DNA from: Bacteroidota bacterium
Lineage (GTDB): Bacteria > Bacteroidota > Bacteroidia > Bacteroidales > WCHB1-69
Direction: 5' to 3'
Length of the DNA: 40,267 nucleotides
NCBI GenBank assembly: GCA_009786185.1
Contig: WQTS01000126.1
Location: 1-40,267, forward strand
A program made the translations under genes and the position numbers. The notes under the pieces are model-generated. The model made no database searches, was not told where the DNA came from, and saw nothing but the letters and a program-made list of their open reading frames with translations. Positions 15,901 through 24,723 of this stretch are shown piece by piece (the stretch's first letter is position 1; each line of letters begins with the position of its first letter).

Positions 15901-17583
15901 CTAATCAAAAAGCTCCTTTAAAGCATTTTCAAGAGCGGCGCCGCGAAGATTCTTGGCAATAATACGACCATCTTTTCCAATTAAAAAGGTGGCAGGAATA
16001 CCGGAAACACCGTAAATTTTAGCGGCTTCCGATTGCCAAAATTTCAAATCACTTACATGGTAAGGCCAAATTAATTCATCATCCTTAATGGCTTTTACCC
16101 AAGTCGCTTTGTCTCTATCTAACGATACGCTAAATACTTCAAATCCTTTATCATGGTATTTTTTATACGCTCTCACCACATTTGGGTTTTCTACACGGCA
16201 AGGGCGGCACCACGCTGCCCAAAAATCTAACAATACTACTTTTCCTCTTAAATCGGAAAGCTTCATGATTTGTCCGTCAGGATTTGGTAAGGCTATGTCG
16301 GGAGCCATAGCGCCAATAGAAGTAGAAGTTGCAGGCGACGATTCTATTTTATAACGTTCCGCTACAACAGGATGATCGGGATATTTGGCATGCAATGCCT
16401 TTATGATTTCTTGGTGAAACGCCGGATTTTGGTCTTTTGGAAAAACATCAACGAACATGAGCACAGCGAGATCATTCTTATGGGCTAACAAGAAATTCAT
16501 AGTAGCTTCATTGCGCTTTTTCATTTCATTATCAAAAAATGTTTGATATTTTTGAACGGTAGTAGAAATATTGCGTTGCGCTTCTTGCATGGCATATTTT
16601 CCGTATCCGTCTGACACTCTTGCATAGGCCAACAAGTTATGTTCCGTCTCTTTAATATTGGATTGCATTCCGGAAAGTTGAATAATATTTGTCACCAATA
16701 ATTCTTTTTCTTTTTTCTTATCTGCCAAACCGTGAATATGTAAACTGTCGCGGAGAAGTAAAAAAGGCTCTATTTGTGCAATAAAATCAGTAAAAGTGTT
16801 CATTTTTGCATCGCGTTGATCCAAAAGCTCCAAGTATTTGTCAACACTTGAAGTAAAAAAACTTTCAAACTTTTGATTTCTATTGTTTTTAAAATCATAA
16901 AAAAGGCTCATGCTGTGTACATAGTTTCTATACTTTGTATAATTTACAGCAATAGATTTCAAAAAATTTGAACTTACATAAATAAAAGCATCTATTTCTT
17001 TGGAATCTACTTTTCCTTTTACTACTTTCGAATTAACAAACTGTTGTAAAGAATCGGTGGTTCTTGCCACTTGCACAGCAAACGCATCGGCTTCGGCATT
17101 GGCATCAAAGAAAGGTTTGAATTGCGATTGAAACTCATTGTAAAACTGCACATCCTTATCGGCTTGCAAAGCGCTGTTTACACTATCCAAAAGTATTCTC
17201 AGCGAGCCTACCATGTCTGCTACGGTTTTAACAAATTCCATACTTGGCGAACCTTTCGCAGATAAAATCGAAGTTAGATTGTTAGCATCAAGCGTCAGCT
17301 CAATATTTTGATTGGGCGACAAACTCATCATTACATGTTGTCCGTCTGTAAAAACTAATTTATAAAGATCTGTTTTTGGGATATTTGCAGTTAATTTAAA
17401 GGTTCCATCCGCGTTAACTTTAGCCGTACCAAACGACACCCCGTCTTCTTTATAAAGCAGTCGCAAATCGGCTTGCGTGAATCTGTTATTTTCAATTTTT
17501 CCTGTAATGGTTACTCTTTGCGCGAAAAGGGAGAAAAAGCAGAAAGCGGAAAGCAGGAAGCAGAAAGCAATTTTAGATTTCAT
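15901..17583 (-). CDS. TlpA/ResA-type thioredoxin with N-terminal DUF4369
   Basis: A 560-aa exported thiol-disulfide protein. The signal peptide SKIAFCFLLSAFCFFSLFAQ is followed by a DUF4369 beta domain (VTITGKIENNRFTQADLRLLY, ~22-120), a long helical middle (~120-400) and a C-terminal TlpA thioredoxin domain (GAMAPDIALPNPDGQIMKLS onward). The active site W-C459-R-P-C462 and the cis-Pro of SGIPATFLIG are present. The hydrophobic core of the signal peptide is encoded by a CTTTCTGC-type genome repeat. It starts 23 bp after pyrI, in an AT-rich TTAATTCTTAATT spacer, and may be read from the pyrB promoter. Confidence 0.93.
   Translation of the reverse strand: MKSKIAFCFLLSAFCFFSLFAQRVTITGKIENNRFTQADLRLLYKEDGVSFGTAKVNADGTFKLTANIPKTDLYKLVFTDGQHVMMSLSPNQNIELTLDANNLTSILSAKGSPSMEFVKTVADMVGSLRILLDSVNSALQADKDVQFYNEFQSQFKPFFDANAEADAFAVQVARTTDSLQQFVNSKVVKGKVDSKEIDAFIYVSSNFLKSIAVNYTKYRNYVHSMSLFYDFKNNRNQKFESFFTSSVDKYLELLDQRDAKMNTFTDFIAQIEPFLLLRDSLHIHGLADKKKEKELLVTNIIQLSGMQSNIKETEHNLLAYARVSDGYGKYAMQEAQRNISTTVQKYQTFFDNEMKKRNEATMNFLLAHKNDLAVLMFVDVFPKDQNPAFHQEIIKALHAKYPDHPVVAERYKIESSPATSTSIGAMAPDIALPNPDGQIMKLSDLRGKVVLLDFWAAWCRPCRVENPNVVRAYKKYHDKGFEVFSVSLDRDKATWVKAIKDDELIWPYHVSDLKFWQSEAAKIYGVSGIPATFLIGKDGRIIAKNLRGAALENALKELFD
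17525..17573 (-). repeat. CTTTCTGCTTCCTGC repeat encoding a signal-peptide core
   Basis: On the minus strand the tract GCTTTCTGCTTCCTGCTTTC, continuing GCTTTCTGCTTTTTCTCCC, encodes AFCFLLSAFCFFSL of the TlpA signal peptide. The same CTTTCTGC/CTTTCCGCCTTCGCG vocabulary occurs outside genes at 25597-25634 and 33590-33668, and inside the LanB gene. Confidence 0.65.
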
Positions 17584-17606
17584 ATTATTAATTTTTAATT
17601 CTTAAT

Positions 17607-18038
17607 TTAAATGGCATGCGGTACCACAATATCATCACAGTAATCACATCTATAAGAGCGTTTTTCAGGATCAACCAAATGGAAAACATGCTCGGCATAA
17701 GCCTCTATGGAAGTAACACAACGCGGATTTTTGCATTGAATCACATTCACCACTTTTTCGGGAGCGGTAAGTTTTACTTTTCTTGCAATAGATTCACCCT
17801 CAATTATATTAATCGTAATATCAGGATTAATTAAGCCTAAAAAATTAACATCCAAATCAATAACATTATTAATTTTGATGATATCTTTTCTTTTCATTTT
17901 TTTGCTGAAGGCGTTAATGATGAGCGCCACCGTATAATCGGCTTTATCCAACTTTAAGTAATGAAACAACTTCATGCCGAATCCGGCGGGAATATGGTCA
18001 ATAACGATTCCTTTTTCAATACTGGTAATTTGTAGCAT
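17607..18038 (-). CDS. pyrI: Aspartate carbamoyltransferase regulatory chain PyrI
   Basis: A 143-aa regulatory subunit giving nucleotide control (CTP/ATP) of pyrimidine synthesis. The N-terminal allosteric domain is GIVIDHIPAGFGMKLFHYL. The C-terminal zinc domain has paired Cys motifs CKNPRC and CDYC. It lies 11 bp after pyrB, so the two should be made together as the class B ATCase complex. Confidence 0.96.
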   Translation of the reverse strand: MLQITSIEKGIVIDHIPAGFGMKLFHYLKLDKADYTVALIINAFSKKMKRKDIIKINNVIDLDVNFLGLINPDITINIIEGESIARKVKLTAPEKVVNVIQCKNPRCVTSIEAYAEHVFHLVDPEKRSYRCDYCDDIVVPHAI

Positions 18039-18049
18039 AATTTTTCCGA

Positions 18050-18976
18050 TTAATGAATTCCTAATAATTTTAATATTAATGCCATACGCACATACATTCC
18101 GTTTTTGGCTTGTTGAAAATATTGGGCGCGCGGGTCTTTATCCACCTCAATACTAATTTCGTTTACGCGTGGAAGCGGGTGCAAAATGTAGGTTTCGGGT
18201 CCCGCAAATTTCATTTTTTCTTCATCCAAAATAAAACGGTCTTTCAGTCTGATGTAATCTTCTTCGTTAAAGAAGCGTTCGCGTTGCACGCGGGTCATGT
18301 ACAAAAAGTCCATTTCGCCCATATAAGGCTCCATTTTGTCTGCCTCAATGCACGGAATATTATTTTTCTTAATTATCTCTTCGCGAATATATTCAGGCAC
18401 GCGAAGCTCTTCCGGAGAGATGAGGATTAACTTAACGCCTTTGTATTTGCTTAAGAATTTGATAAATGAATGCACGGTGCGTCCAAATTTCAAGTCGCCG
18501 CAAAAACCATACACCCTATTTTCCACATCGCCTTTCAGCAACTCTACGGTAAGGATGTCGGTTAATGTTTGCGTGGGATGTTGGTGTCCGCCATCTCCGG
18601 CGTTAATCAACGGCATGGTATCTAACCATTGCGTTGCCACGCGCGGCGCTCCTTCCTTAGGGTGTCGCATTACGGCGATATCCGCATAGCATTCAATAGT
18701 ACGGATGGTATCGGCGATGCTTTCGCCTTTCGCCACCGAACTTGAGTTAGGCTCGGAAAAACCGATGATGGAACCGCCCAAGCGCAGCATGGCTGCCTCG
18801 AAACTAAAGCGCGTTCGCGTACTGGGTTCATAAAAAAGAGTTGCCAAAATTTTACCTTCGCAACTCCTTTTAAATTTTTCAGGATTTTTAACAACTTGGT
18901 GCGCCAAGTCAAATAATTCACGAAATTCTTCGCGAGTGAAATCCGATGGATCAATTAAGTGTCTACCTTTTAACAA
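18050..18976 (-). CDS. pyrB: Aspartate carbamoyltransferase catalytic chain PyrB
   Basis: A 308-aa catalytic subunit forming carbamoyl-aspartate, the first dedicated pyrimidine step. The carbamoyl-phosphate site is [31 protein letters not shown] and the aspartate-binding [10 protein letters not shown] with DPRAQYFQQ are also present. Translation should begin at TTG (18974-18976), because an exact AGGAGG lies 6 nt upstream and no ATG fits. It is the first gene of pyrB-pyrI, probably continuing into the TlpA gene. Confidence 0.96.
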   Translation of the reverse strand: MLKGRHLIDPSDFTREEFRELFDLAHQVVKNPEKFKRSCEGKILATLFYEPSTRTRFSFEAAMLRLGGSIIGFSEPNSSSVAKGESIADTIRTIECYADIAVMRHPKEGAPRVATQWLDTMPLINAGDGGHQHPTQTLTDILTVELLKGDVENRVYGFCGDLKFGRTVHSFIKFLSKYKGVKLILISPEELRVPEYIREEIIKKNNIPCIEADKMEPYMGEMDFLYMTRVQRERFFNEEDYIRLKDRFILDEEKMKFAGPETYILHPLPRVNEISIEVDKDPRAQYFQQAKNGMYVRMALILKLLGIH

Positions 18977-18982
18977 AATAAG

Positions 18983-18988
18983 CCTCCT
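18983..18988 (-). promoter_or_regulatory. Consensus Shine-Dalgarno AGGAGG deciding the pyrB TTG start
   Basis: AGGAGG on the minus strand is separated by 6 nt from the TTG codon. It is the clearest Shine-Dalgarno in the window. Bacteroidota genes seldom use one, so it supports both the unusual start codon and its position. Confidence 0.7.
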
Positions 18989-19044
18989 ATTTTTGGTTTT
19001 TTTCTAATGTTGCAAATAAACACAATTTTTTGACGTGAAACATG

Positions 19045-19052
19045 TATTTTTG
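19045..19052 (+). promoter_or_regulatory. Putative -7 box TATTTTTG for the glycogen synthase/phosphorylase gene
   Basis: An exact TAnnTTTG followed by CCG lies 28 bp before the ATG, in the divergent gap with pyrB. Confidence 0.65.
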
Positions 19053-19080
19053 CCGAATTAATTTTTAATGCTAAAATAGT

Positions 19081-22000
19081 ATGAAACACGCAGATTACGT
19101 TTTTGAAACCAGTTGGGAAATTTGCAATAAAGTGGGCGGTATCTATACCGTTTTGTCAACCAAAGCCTTTACAGCCGTTCAAAATTACGGCAACAATTAT
19201 ATTTGCATCGGACCGGAATTGTCGAAAGAGGATAATTCCGATTTTATTGAAGATCTTTCTCTTTTTAGAAATTGGCGAGAACTTGCACAAAGCGAAGGGC
19301 TTCGCATTCGCACAGGGCGCTGGAACATTAGCGGCAACCCGATTGTAATTTTGGTAGATTTTACACCGTTTTTTGAAAAAAAGAACGAAATTCTTACGCA
19401 ATTTTGGCTAAAATACAATTTGGATTCTATTTCGGGACAATGGGACTACATCGAGCCTGCCCTATTCGGTTATGCCGCCGGACGCGTTGTGGAGAGTTTC
19501 TACAACTTCCATTGCTCTGCTGCAGACAAAATTATTGCACATTTCCATGAGTGGATGACCGGTACGGGAATTTTACACCTTGAAGGCGACCTTCCACAGA
19601 TTGCAACGGTTTTCACTACGCACGCTACCGTACTTGGACGCTGCATTGCCGGAAATGGATTGCCGCTTTATGGAATGATGGAAAGCTATAATCCTCAAGA
19701 GTTTGCACAGCGGTTTGGCGTGCAGTCAAAATATTCGTTGGAACATCTTTCTGCTAAATTCTCCGATGGTTTTACTACTGTAAGCCAAATTACCAATCGC
19801 GAATGCGCTGCATTTTTAGAAAAACCTGTTGACGTAGTTACTATCAACGGGTTTGAAAACAATTTTGTACCAAAAGGAGAGGAATTTGCAGAAAAAAGAG
19901 CTGTGGCAAGAAAAAAATTGATGGAGGTTACCGAAGCGCTCACCGGACAAGAAGTAGCCGAAAATACTCTGTTTGTGATTAATAGCGGTCGCTATGAGTT
20001 TAAAAACAAAGGCATTGACCTTTACATTGACGGATTAGCAAAATTGAAAAACCAACATACCAACCGCCCAATTGTGGCATACATTACGGTGCCTGCCGGC
20101 ACCAATGGGCAACGGCATGATTTGATGGATATATTGGAAAATATGTCCGTAGGGGCGCAAAATTCTGCGCCCCTACAACCCACATTGTACGATTATTGCA
20201 CCCACCCCTTGCACGACCTCGACCACGATCCGATTGTTACCCACTTGAAACAAAACAACTTGGATAACTCCCCAAACACACAGGTAAAAGTAGTGTTTGT
20301 TCCCGTATATTTAGATGGAAAAGACGGCATTTTCAATCTTTCTTATTATGATTTATTGATTGGATTCGACTTGTCTATATTTCCATCTTATTATGAACCA
20401 TGGGGTTACACGCCGTTAGAGAGCGTTGCTTTTGGCATTCCTACCATTACCACTACATTAGCCGGATTTGGCATGTGGGTATTGGATAATTTCGGTGAGC
20501 AAAAAAGCGCGTGGGTGATTCCTCGTACCGATAATAATGATAAAGACGTGAGCAATCAAATTGCCGATGCCATCTTTTATTACGCCAATTTGAATGCTGA
20601 AGAAAAAAAGAAACATGATGATTTAGCTACCGAAATTGCACAAAAAGCATTGTGGAATTATTTGTTTGACAATTATTTGGAGACATACAGTATTGCATTA
20701 GAAAAAAGCGAATTGCGTTTCAATGAGTATAAATACAAAGTTTCCAAAATTGGGATGCAAGTGGATAAAATAAGGAGAACCGAACCTCAATGGTCGCATG
20801 TTACGATAAAAACCAAACTTCCGGAAAATTTGAAAAAGTTGGAAACGTTAGCCCGAAATCTGTGGTGGAGCTGGAATTATGAAGCCCGCGAGCTTTTTGA
20901 AGAGATTGCCGGTCTTGAAATGTGGAAAGAGCTTCATGAAAATCCTACCCATATTTTGCAAATGTTGCCGCTACTTCGCATTAAAGAGTTTAGCCAAAAT
21001 GCACATTATGTTGAAAAATTGGATAAAGTGTTTGAAGATTTTCAATCTTATATGAATGTAGAAAAACCTGTTGATCAAGCTAAAATCGCTTATTTCAGCA
21101 TGGAATACGGCATCAGCAATGAATTAAAGATTTTCTCAGGCGGTTTGGGCGTGTTAGCCGGTGATTATTTGAAAGAAGCCAGCGACTGCAACGTGAATAT
21201 GATTGGTGTGGGGCTTTTGTATCGTTACGGCTATTTTACGCAACAAATTTCACCCTTGGGCGACCAGCTTTCGCTTTATCCGAGCCAGAGTTTTTCAAAA
21301 TTGCCCATTACTCCTATAAAAGATGAAACCGGTGAGTTTAAAATGATCTCTATTGCGTTACCCGGGCGAACTCTGTGTGCGCGAATTTGGCGTGTAGAAG
21401 TAGGGCGAATTCCGCTGTATTTATTAGACACTGACTTCGACTTTAACCAGCCTCAAGACAGAAATGTTACGCACACGCTGTACGGAGGCGATATTGAAAA
21501 CAGATTAAAACAAGAACTGTTATTGGGTGTTGGAGGAATTAGAATGTTAAATGTGTTGGGCGAAAATCCTGAATTATACCATCTTAACGAAGGACACGCC
21601 GCTTTTTTAACCTTAGAACGCATTCACAATTATATGAATGTGGATAACATGGTGTTTCCGGCTGCTGTGGAGTTGGTGCGCGCATCGTCACTTTACACTA
21701 CGCACACACCTGTACCCGCCGGACATGACGCCTTTAGCGAAGATTTAATGCGTATCTATTTTTCTAATTATCCATTACGCTTTAATATCTCTTGGGAAGC
21801 TTTTATGGCTTTAGGTAGAAAGCACATTGATTATACGAACGATAAATTTTCGATGAGCATTCTCGGATGCAAGCTGGCACAGGAAGTAAATGGCGTAAGC
21901 AAAATTCACGGACGTGTTTCGCGTGAAATGTTTTTGGATTTATATGATGGACATTTTGCCAATGAATTACACATTGGTTATGTAACCAACGGCGTACATT

Positions 22001-23319
22001 ACCCTACTTGGGCGCATAAAAAATGGCAACAATACCATAAAGAAATTTTTGGTAACGATTTTATTGCCAACCAATCGAATTTTGAAATATGGAAGAAAAT
22101 TGAAAAATCCAGTCACACTGCTCTTTGGAATATTAAAAACGAACTTCGTGCCGAACTGTTAACTGAAGTAAAGCAGTTGCTTGAAGTGCAAATGATGACA
22201 CGGAATGAGTCGCCGGAATTAATTTCAAAAACCTTAAAATCAATTAAAAATGAAGCTCTTACCATTGGTTTTGCACGTCGTTTTGCTACGTATAAACGCG
22301 CTCATTTATTGTTTACCAATAAAGAACGGTTGGCACAAATTGTGAACCATCCCAAGCATCCGGTGCAATTTTTATTTGCAGGAAAAGCGCATCCCAACGA
22401 CAAAGCCGGTCAGGATTTGATTAAGAAAATTATTGAGTTTTCTCGGGAGCCGCAATTCATTGGAAAAATTATATTTTTAGAAAATTACGATATGATTTTA
22501 GCGAAAAAATTGGTTTCCGGATGCGATGTTTGGCTCAACACGCCCACTCGCCCCTTGGAAGCTTCCGGAACCAGCGGCGAAAAAGCAATTATGAACGGCG
22601 TACTGAATTTCAGTGTAATGGATGGCTGGTGGGCGGAAGGCTACGTGCCCGAAGGCGGCTGGGCTATCAGCGAGGAGATTACTTATGAAGATAGTTATCT
22701 GCAAGATCAATTGGATGCTACCGTACTTTACGCCACCTTTGAAGACAACATTATTAATGCGTTTTATGCAAGAAACGAAGAAGATGTGCCAAAAATTTGG
22801 ACGAATATGATGAAGAAAAACTTTGCCAAAATTTCTCCATATTTTACCATGAAGCGTCAAATAGAAGATTATTACCGTAAATTCTATAACAAATTGGATC
22901 AGCGTACAAAAATGCTGACCGGAGAAAACGAAAAGAATCTTTACGAACTGTTGCGTTGGAAAGAAAAGGTGTTAACAAATTGGGAAAATATTGAAGTAGT
23001 TCACCTAAATCTAAACAACACCAACGGTAAAACCTATTATTTAGGTGAAAAAGTAACACTATCGGTTGATTTACGCTTGGGTGCGCTGAACCCCGAAGAT
23101 ATTAAAATAGAAATTTGTTTTATCAAAACCGACAACGAGCATGAAGAGCTTTTATCAAAATGGAAATTTCAGTTCATAAAACAACAAAATGGAGTAGCCC
23201 ATTACGAATGTGAGTTAGAGCCCGATTATGCGGGCAGTTGGAAATGTGGGGTAAGAATCCAGCCTTCCAATCCGATGCTTCCGCATGACATGGATTTCAA
23301 TTTGGTGAAGTGGTTGTAG
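19081..23319 (+). CDS. Fusion of GT3-type glycogen synthase and GT35 alpha-glucan phosphorylase
   Basis: A 1412-aa cytoplasmic enzyme carrying both synthesis and breakdown of glycogen. Residues 1-~560 are a eukaryote-like (GT3) glycogen synthase: ETSWEICNKVGGIYTVLSTK at the start and the donor-site block FPSYYEPWGYTPLES with the E-x7-E pair Glu439/Glu447. A DUF3417 module begins near 572 (LPENLKKLETLARNLWWSWN). The phosphorylase spans ~665-1260: YFSMEYGISNELKIFSGGLG from 671, LNEGHAAFLTLERI, TTHTPVPAGHDAF, FARRFATYKRAH, and the PLP site SGEKAIMNG with Lys1168 as the likely Schiff-base lysine. A ~110-residue beta domain closes the protein. Residues 356-365 are encoded by a genomic palindrome. 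It has its own promoter and terminator. The arrangement is known in Bacteroidales, from memory. Confidence 0.93.
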   Translation: MKHADYVFETSWEICNKVGGIYTVLSTKAFTAVQNYGNNYICIGPELSKEDNSDFIEDLSLFRNWRELAQSEGLRIRTGRWNISGNPIVILVDFTPFFEKKNEILTQFWLKYNLDSISGQWDYIEPALFGYAAGRVVESFYNFHCSAADKIIAHFHEWMTGTGILHLEGDLPQIATVFTTHATVLGRCIAGNGLPLYGMMESYNPQEFAQRFGVQSKYSLEHLSAKFSDGFTTVSQITNRECAAFLEKPVDVVTINGFENNFVPKGEEFAEKRAVARKKLMEVTEALTGQEVAENTLFVINSGRYEFKNKGIDLYIDGLAKLKNQHTNRPIVAYITVPAGTNGQRHDLMDILENMSVGAQNSAPLQPTLYDYCTHPLHDLDHDPIVTHLKQNNLDNSPNTQVKVVFVPVYLDGKDGIFNLSYYDLLIGFDLSIFPSYYEPWGYTPLESVAFGIPTITTTLAGFGMWVLDNFGEQKSAWVIPRTDNNDKDVSNQIADAIFYYANLNAEEKKKHDDLATEIAQKALWNYLFDNYLETYSIALEKSELRFNEYKYKVSKIGMQVDKIRRTEPQWSHVTIKTKLPENLKKLETLARNLWWSWNYEARELFEEIAGLEMWKELHENPTHILQMLPLLRIKEFSQNAHYVEKLDKVFEDFQSYMNVEKPVDQAKIAYFSMEYGISNELKIFSGGLGVLAGDYLKEASDCNVNMIGVGLLYRYGYFTQQISPLGDQLSLYPSQSFSKLPITPIKDETGEFKMISIALPGRTLCARIWRVEVGRIPLYLLDTDFDFNQPQDRNVTHTLYGGDIENRLKQELLLGVGGIRMLNVLGENPELYHLNEGHAAFLTLERIHNYMNVDNMVFPAAVELVRASSLYTTHTPVPAGHDAFSEDLMRIYFSNYPLRFNISWEAFMALGRKHIDYTNDKFSMSILGCKLAQEVNGVSKIHGRVSREMFLDLYDGHFANELHIGYVTNGVHYPTWAHKKWQQYHKEIFGNDFIANQSNFEIWKKIEKSSHTALWNIKNELRAELLTEVKQLLEVQMMTRNESPELISKTLKSIKNEALTIGFARRFATYKRAHLLFTNKERLAQIVNHPKHPVQFLFAGKAHPNDKAGQDLIKKIIEFSREPQFIGKIIFLENYDMILAKKLVSGCDVWLNTPTRPLEASGTSGEKAIMNGVLNFSVMDGWWAEGYVPEGGWAISEEITYEDSYLQDQLDATVLYATFEDNIINAFYARNEEDVPKIWTNMMKKNFAKISPYFTMKRQIEDYYRKFYNKLDQRTKMLTGENEKNLYELLRWKEKVLTNWENIEVVHLNLNNTNGKTYYLGEKVTLSVDLRLGALNPEDIKIEICFIKTDNEHEELLSKWKFQFIKQQNGVAHYECELEPDYAGSWKCGVRIQPSNPMLPHDMDFNLVKWL
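20149..20176. repeat. GTAGGGGCGCA palindrome inside the glycogen synthase domain
   Basis: GTAGGGGCGCA (20149-20159) and TGCGCCCCTAC (20166-20176) pair perfectly around a 6-nt loop. It is read in frame as VGAQNSAPL. GTAGGGGCG palindromes are, from memory, common intergenic repeats in several phyla, so a copy inside a coding region points to insertion into a tolerant loop. Confidence 0.85.
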
Positions 23320-23341
23320 TGTGAGAGGATCCGTTCAAATA

Positions 23342-23371
23342 AAAAACTGCTGCCCGAAAGCAGCAGTTTTT
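23342..23371. terminator. Intrinsic terminator after the glycogen gene and rpmB
   Basis: A perfect 12-bp stem AAAAACTGCTGC / GCAGCAGTTTTT encloses CCGAAA. It has A/T runs at both ends, so it can stop transcription from the glycogen gene (plus) and from rpmB (minus), which converge here. Confidence 0.9.
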
Positions 23372-23409
23372 CAATTTAAAACTAAAAATTATGGAAAAAT
23401 AAAAAGGTA

Positions 23410-23646
23410 CTATTTAAGAATACCTTTTTTATTGGCATCAACAATAGCGTTCCAAGCGCCTTTTTTGCTGATATTGCGAATCCCTTTCGCCGAAACTTTC
23501 AACATTACCCATCCACCTAATTCGGGAACGAAGAACTTTTTATCATGTAAGTTGGGATTAAATTTTCTTTTTGATTTGATATTGGAGTGTGAAACATGAT
23601 TTCCAACAATCGTTTTTTTTCCGGTAATTTGGCAAACTCTTGACAT
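23410..23646 (-). CDS. rpmB: 50S ribosomal protein L28
   Basis: A 78-aa basic protein of normal length. It begins SRVCQITGKKTIVGNHVSHS and contains RKFNPNLHDKKFFVPE, as expected for L28. It has its own promoter box 44 bp upstream and a shared terminator downstream. In many Bacteroidota rpmB is followed by rpmG and a DUF4295 gene. Neither is present here, so L33 must be encoded elsewhere. Confidence 0.97.
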   Translation of the reverse strand: MSRVCQITGKKTIVGNHVSHSNIKSKRKFNPNLHDKKFFVPELGGWVMLKVSAKGIRNISKKGAWNAIVDANKKGILK

Positions 23647-23690
23647 TTCAAACGTTTTTAAAAAGGTTTTTACTTTCTTTTTTGGGGGTG

Positions 23691-23698
23691 CAAAAGTA
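23691..23698 (-). promoter_or_regulatory. Putative -7 box TACTTTTG for rpmB
   Basis: An exact TAnnTTTG on the minus strand, in the gap between the HU-SPOR gene stop and rpmB. It gives a leader of about 40 nt. Confidence 0.65.
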
Positions 23699-23713
23699 TA
23701 TTTTTTTTAATAT

Positions 23714-24712
23714 CTATTTCAGCACCCAGTAGTTTTTATCGATTTGTGCGGCAAATTCTTTAGCATCATTCTCATTATCAAATACTCCAATACTAACACG
23801 TATGCGTGGATTATCCGGGTGAACAATCAGTTTTGCATGATATTTCTCTAATTTTTTTTCTTTAATATGGCGTAAAGCATCCGCTTCATTCGCAAAACTT
23901 CCCGCAATTACATAATATTTCCCTGCTTGATAAGACAAGTATACGTCATTAGATTTTGAGGGTTTTGGCGGAATAACCTCTGCCTTATCTTTGTTTTCAT
24001 CTATTTTATCTTTGTTTAGTACAAGATCTTCCGTTGATATAAGATCTTCTGCTTCCACTATGCCACTGATGTATGCAGCAATCTCATCTTCGAGCTCTTT
24101 CACAGCCAAATTAACCTCGTTTTTTATAAAAACAGTTTGATAATAGCGGTAAATCGTATCTTTCAAAAGCAAGGCGCCCAACGTTGCAAGCGCTAAGAAA
24201 ATGATGAGCACAAACCAAAACTTATCGCGTTTTTTCGTTTTTTTAGTCAAAATAACCCGTTTATCTTTTACAGGTTGCTCTATATTTGGATGATTTTTTT
24301 CTTTATTTTTTGATGAAATTGAAACAGGGTCAAATCCTTCGTTTTCAATATTTAATTGTGCATTTATAACACCTTGAAACACCATTTTTCCGGAAGAATC
24401 TTTCGAGAATGTTCCAAAATCATCGAAAAACACACTTTTGCTGTGTTCCAATCCTTTTTCAAGTAAATCAAGCCATTCGGAAATTTGAGCTTGCGCTTCA
24501 TCTATTCTTATTTGTTCCCATTTCGAAAGTTTACTCACAAAATCAAATCCCTCAACCTCTTTCGAATATTCAAATTCAATAATATTTTGAGGCGGATAAA
24601 TGACATCTTCTTTAATTTGTGCCGGAATTTTTTTCACATAAAATGTGCCCAATCCGGTAATTGTCACGGAGTTTTCTTCTAAAAGCGCACGAATCAGCGA
24701 TATGGTAATCAT
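23714..24712 (-). CDS. HU/CCDC81-like plus SPOR domain membrane protein
   Basis: A 332-aa protein in three parts. Residues 1-~120 form a paired HU-CCDC81-like module (LIRALLEENSVTITGLGTFYV and later KSVFFDDFGTFSKDSSGKMVF). A single membrane segment lies at 165-183 (FWFVLIIFLALATLGALLL), preceded by a Lys-rich stretch. The C-terminal SPOR domain is at ~255-332 (GKYYVIAGSFANEADALRHI). SPOR domains bind denuded septal peptidoglycan, while the HU-like part would lie in the cytoplasm. The family is typical of Bacteroidota, and its exact role is not known to me. It starts 11 bp after kdsB and is probably co-transcribed with it. Confidence 0.9.
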   Translation of the reverse strand: MITISLIRALLEENSVTITGLGTFYVKKIPAQIKEDVIYPPQNIIEFEYSKEVEGFDFVSKLSKWEQIRIDEAQAQISEWLDLLEKGLEHSKSVFFDDFGTFSKDSSGKMVFQGVINAQLNIENEGFDPVSISSKNKEKNHPNIEQPVKDKRVILTKKTKKRDKFWFVLIIFLALATLGALLLKDTIYRYYQTVFIKNEVNLAVKELEDEIAAYISGIVEAEDLISTEDLVLNKDKIDENKDKAEVIPPKPSKSNDVYLSYQAGKYYVIAGSFANEADALRHIKEKKLEKYHAKLIVHPDNPRIRVSIGVFDNENDAKEFAAQIDKNYWVLK

Positions 24713-24723
24713 AGTATAAAGGA

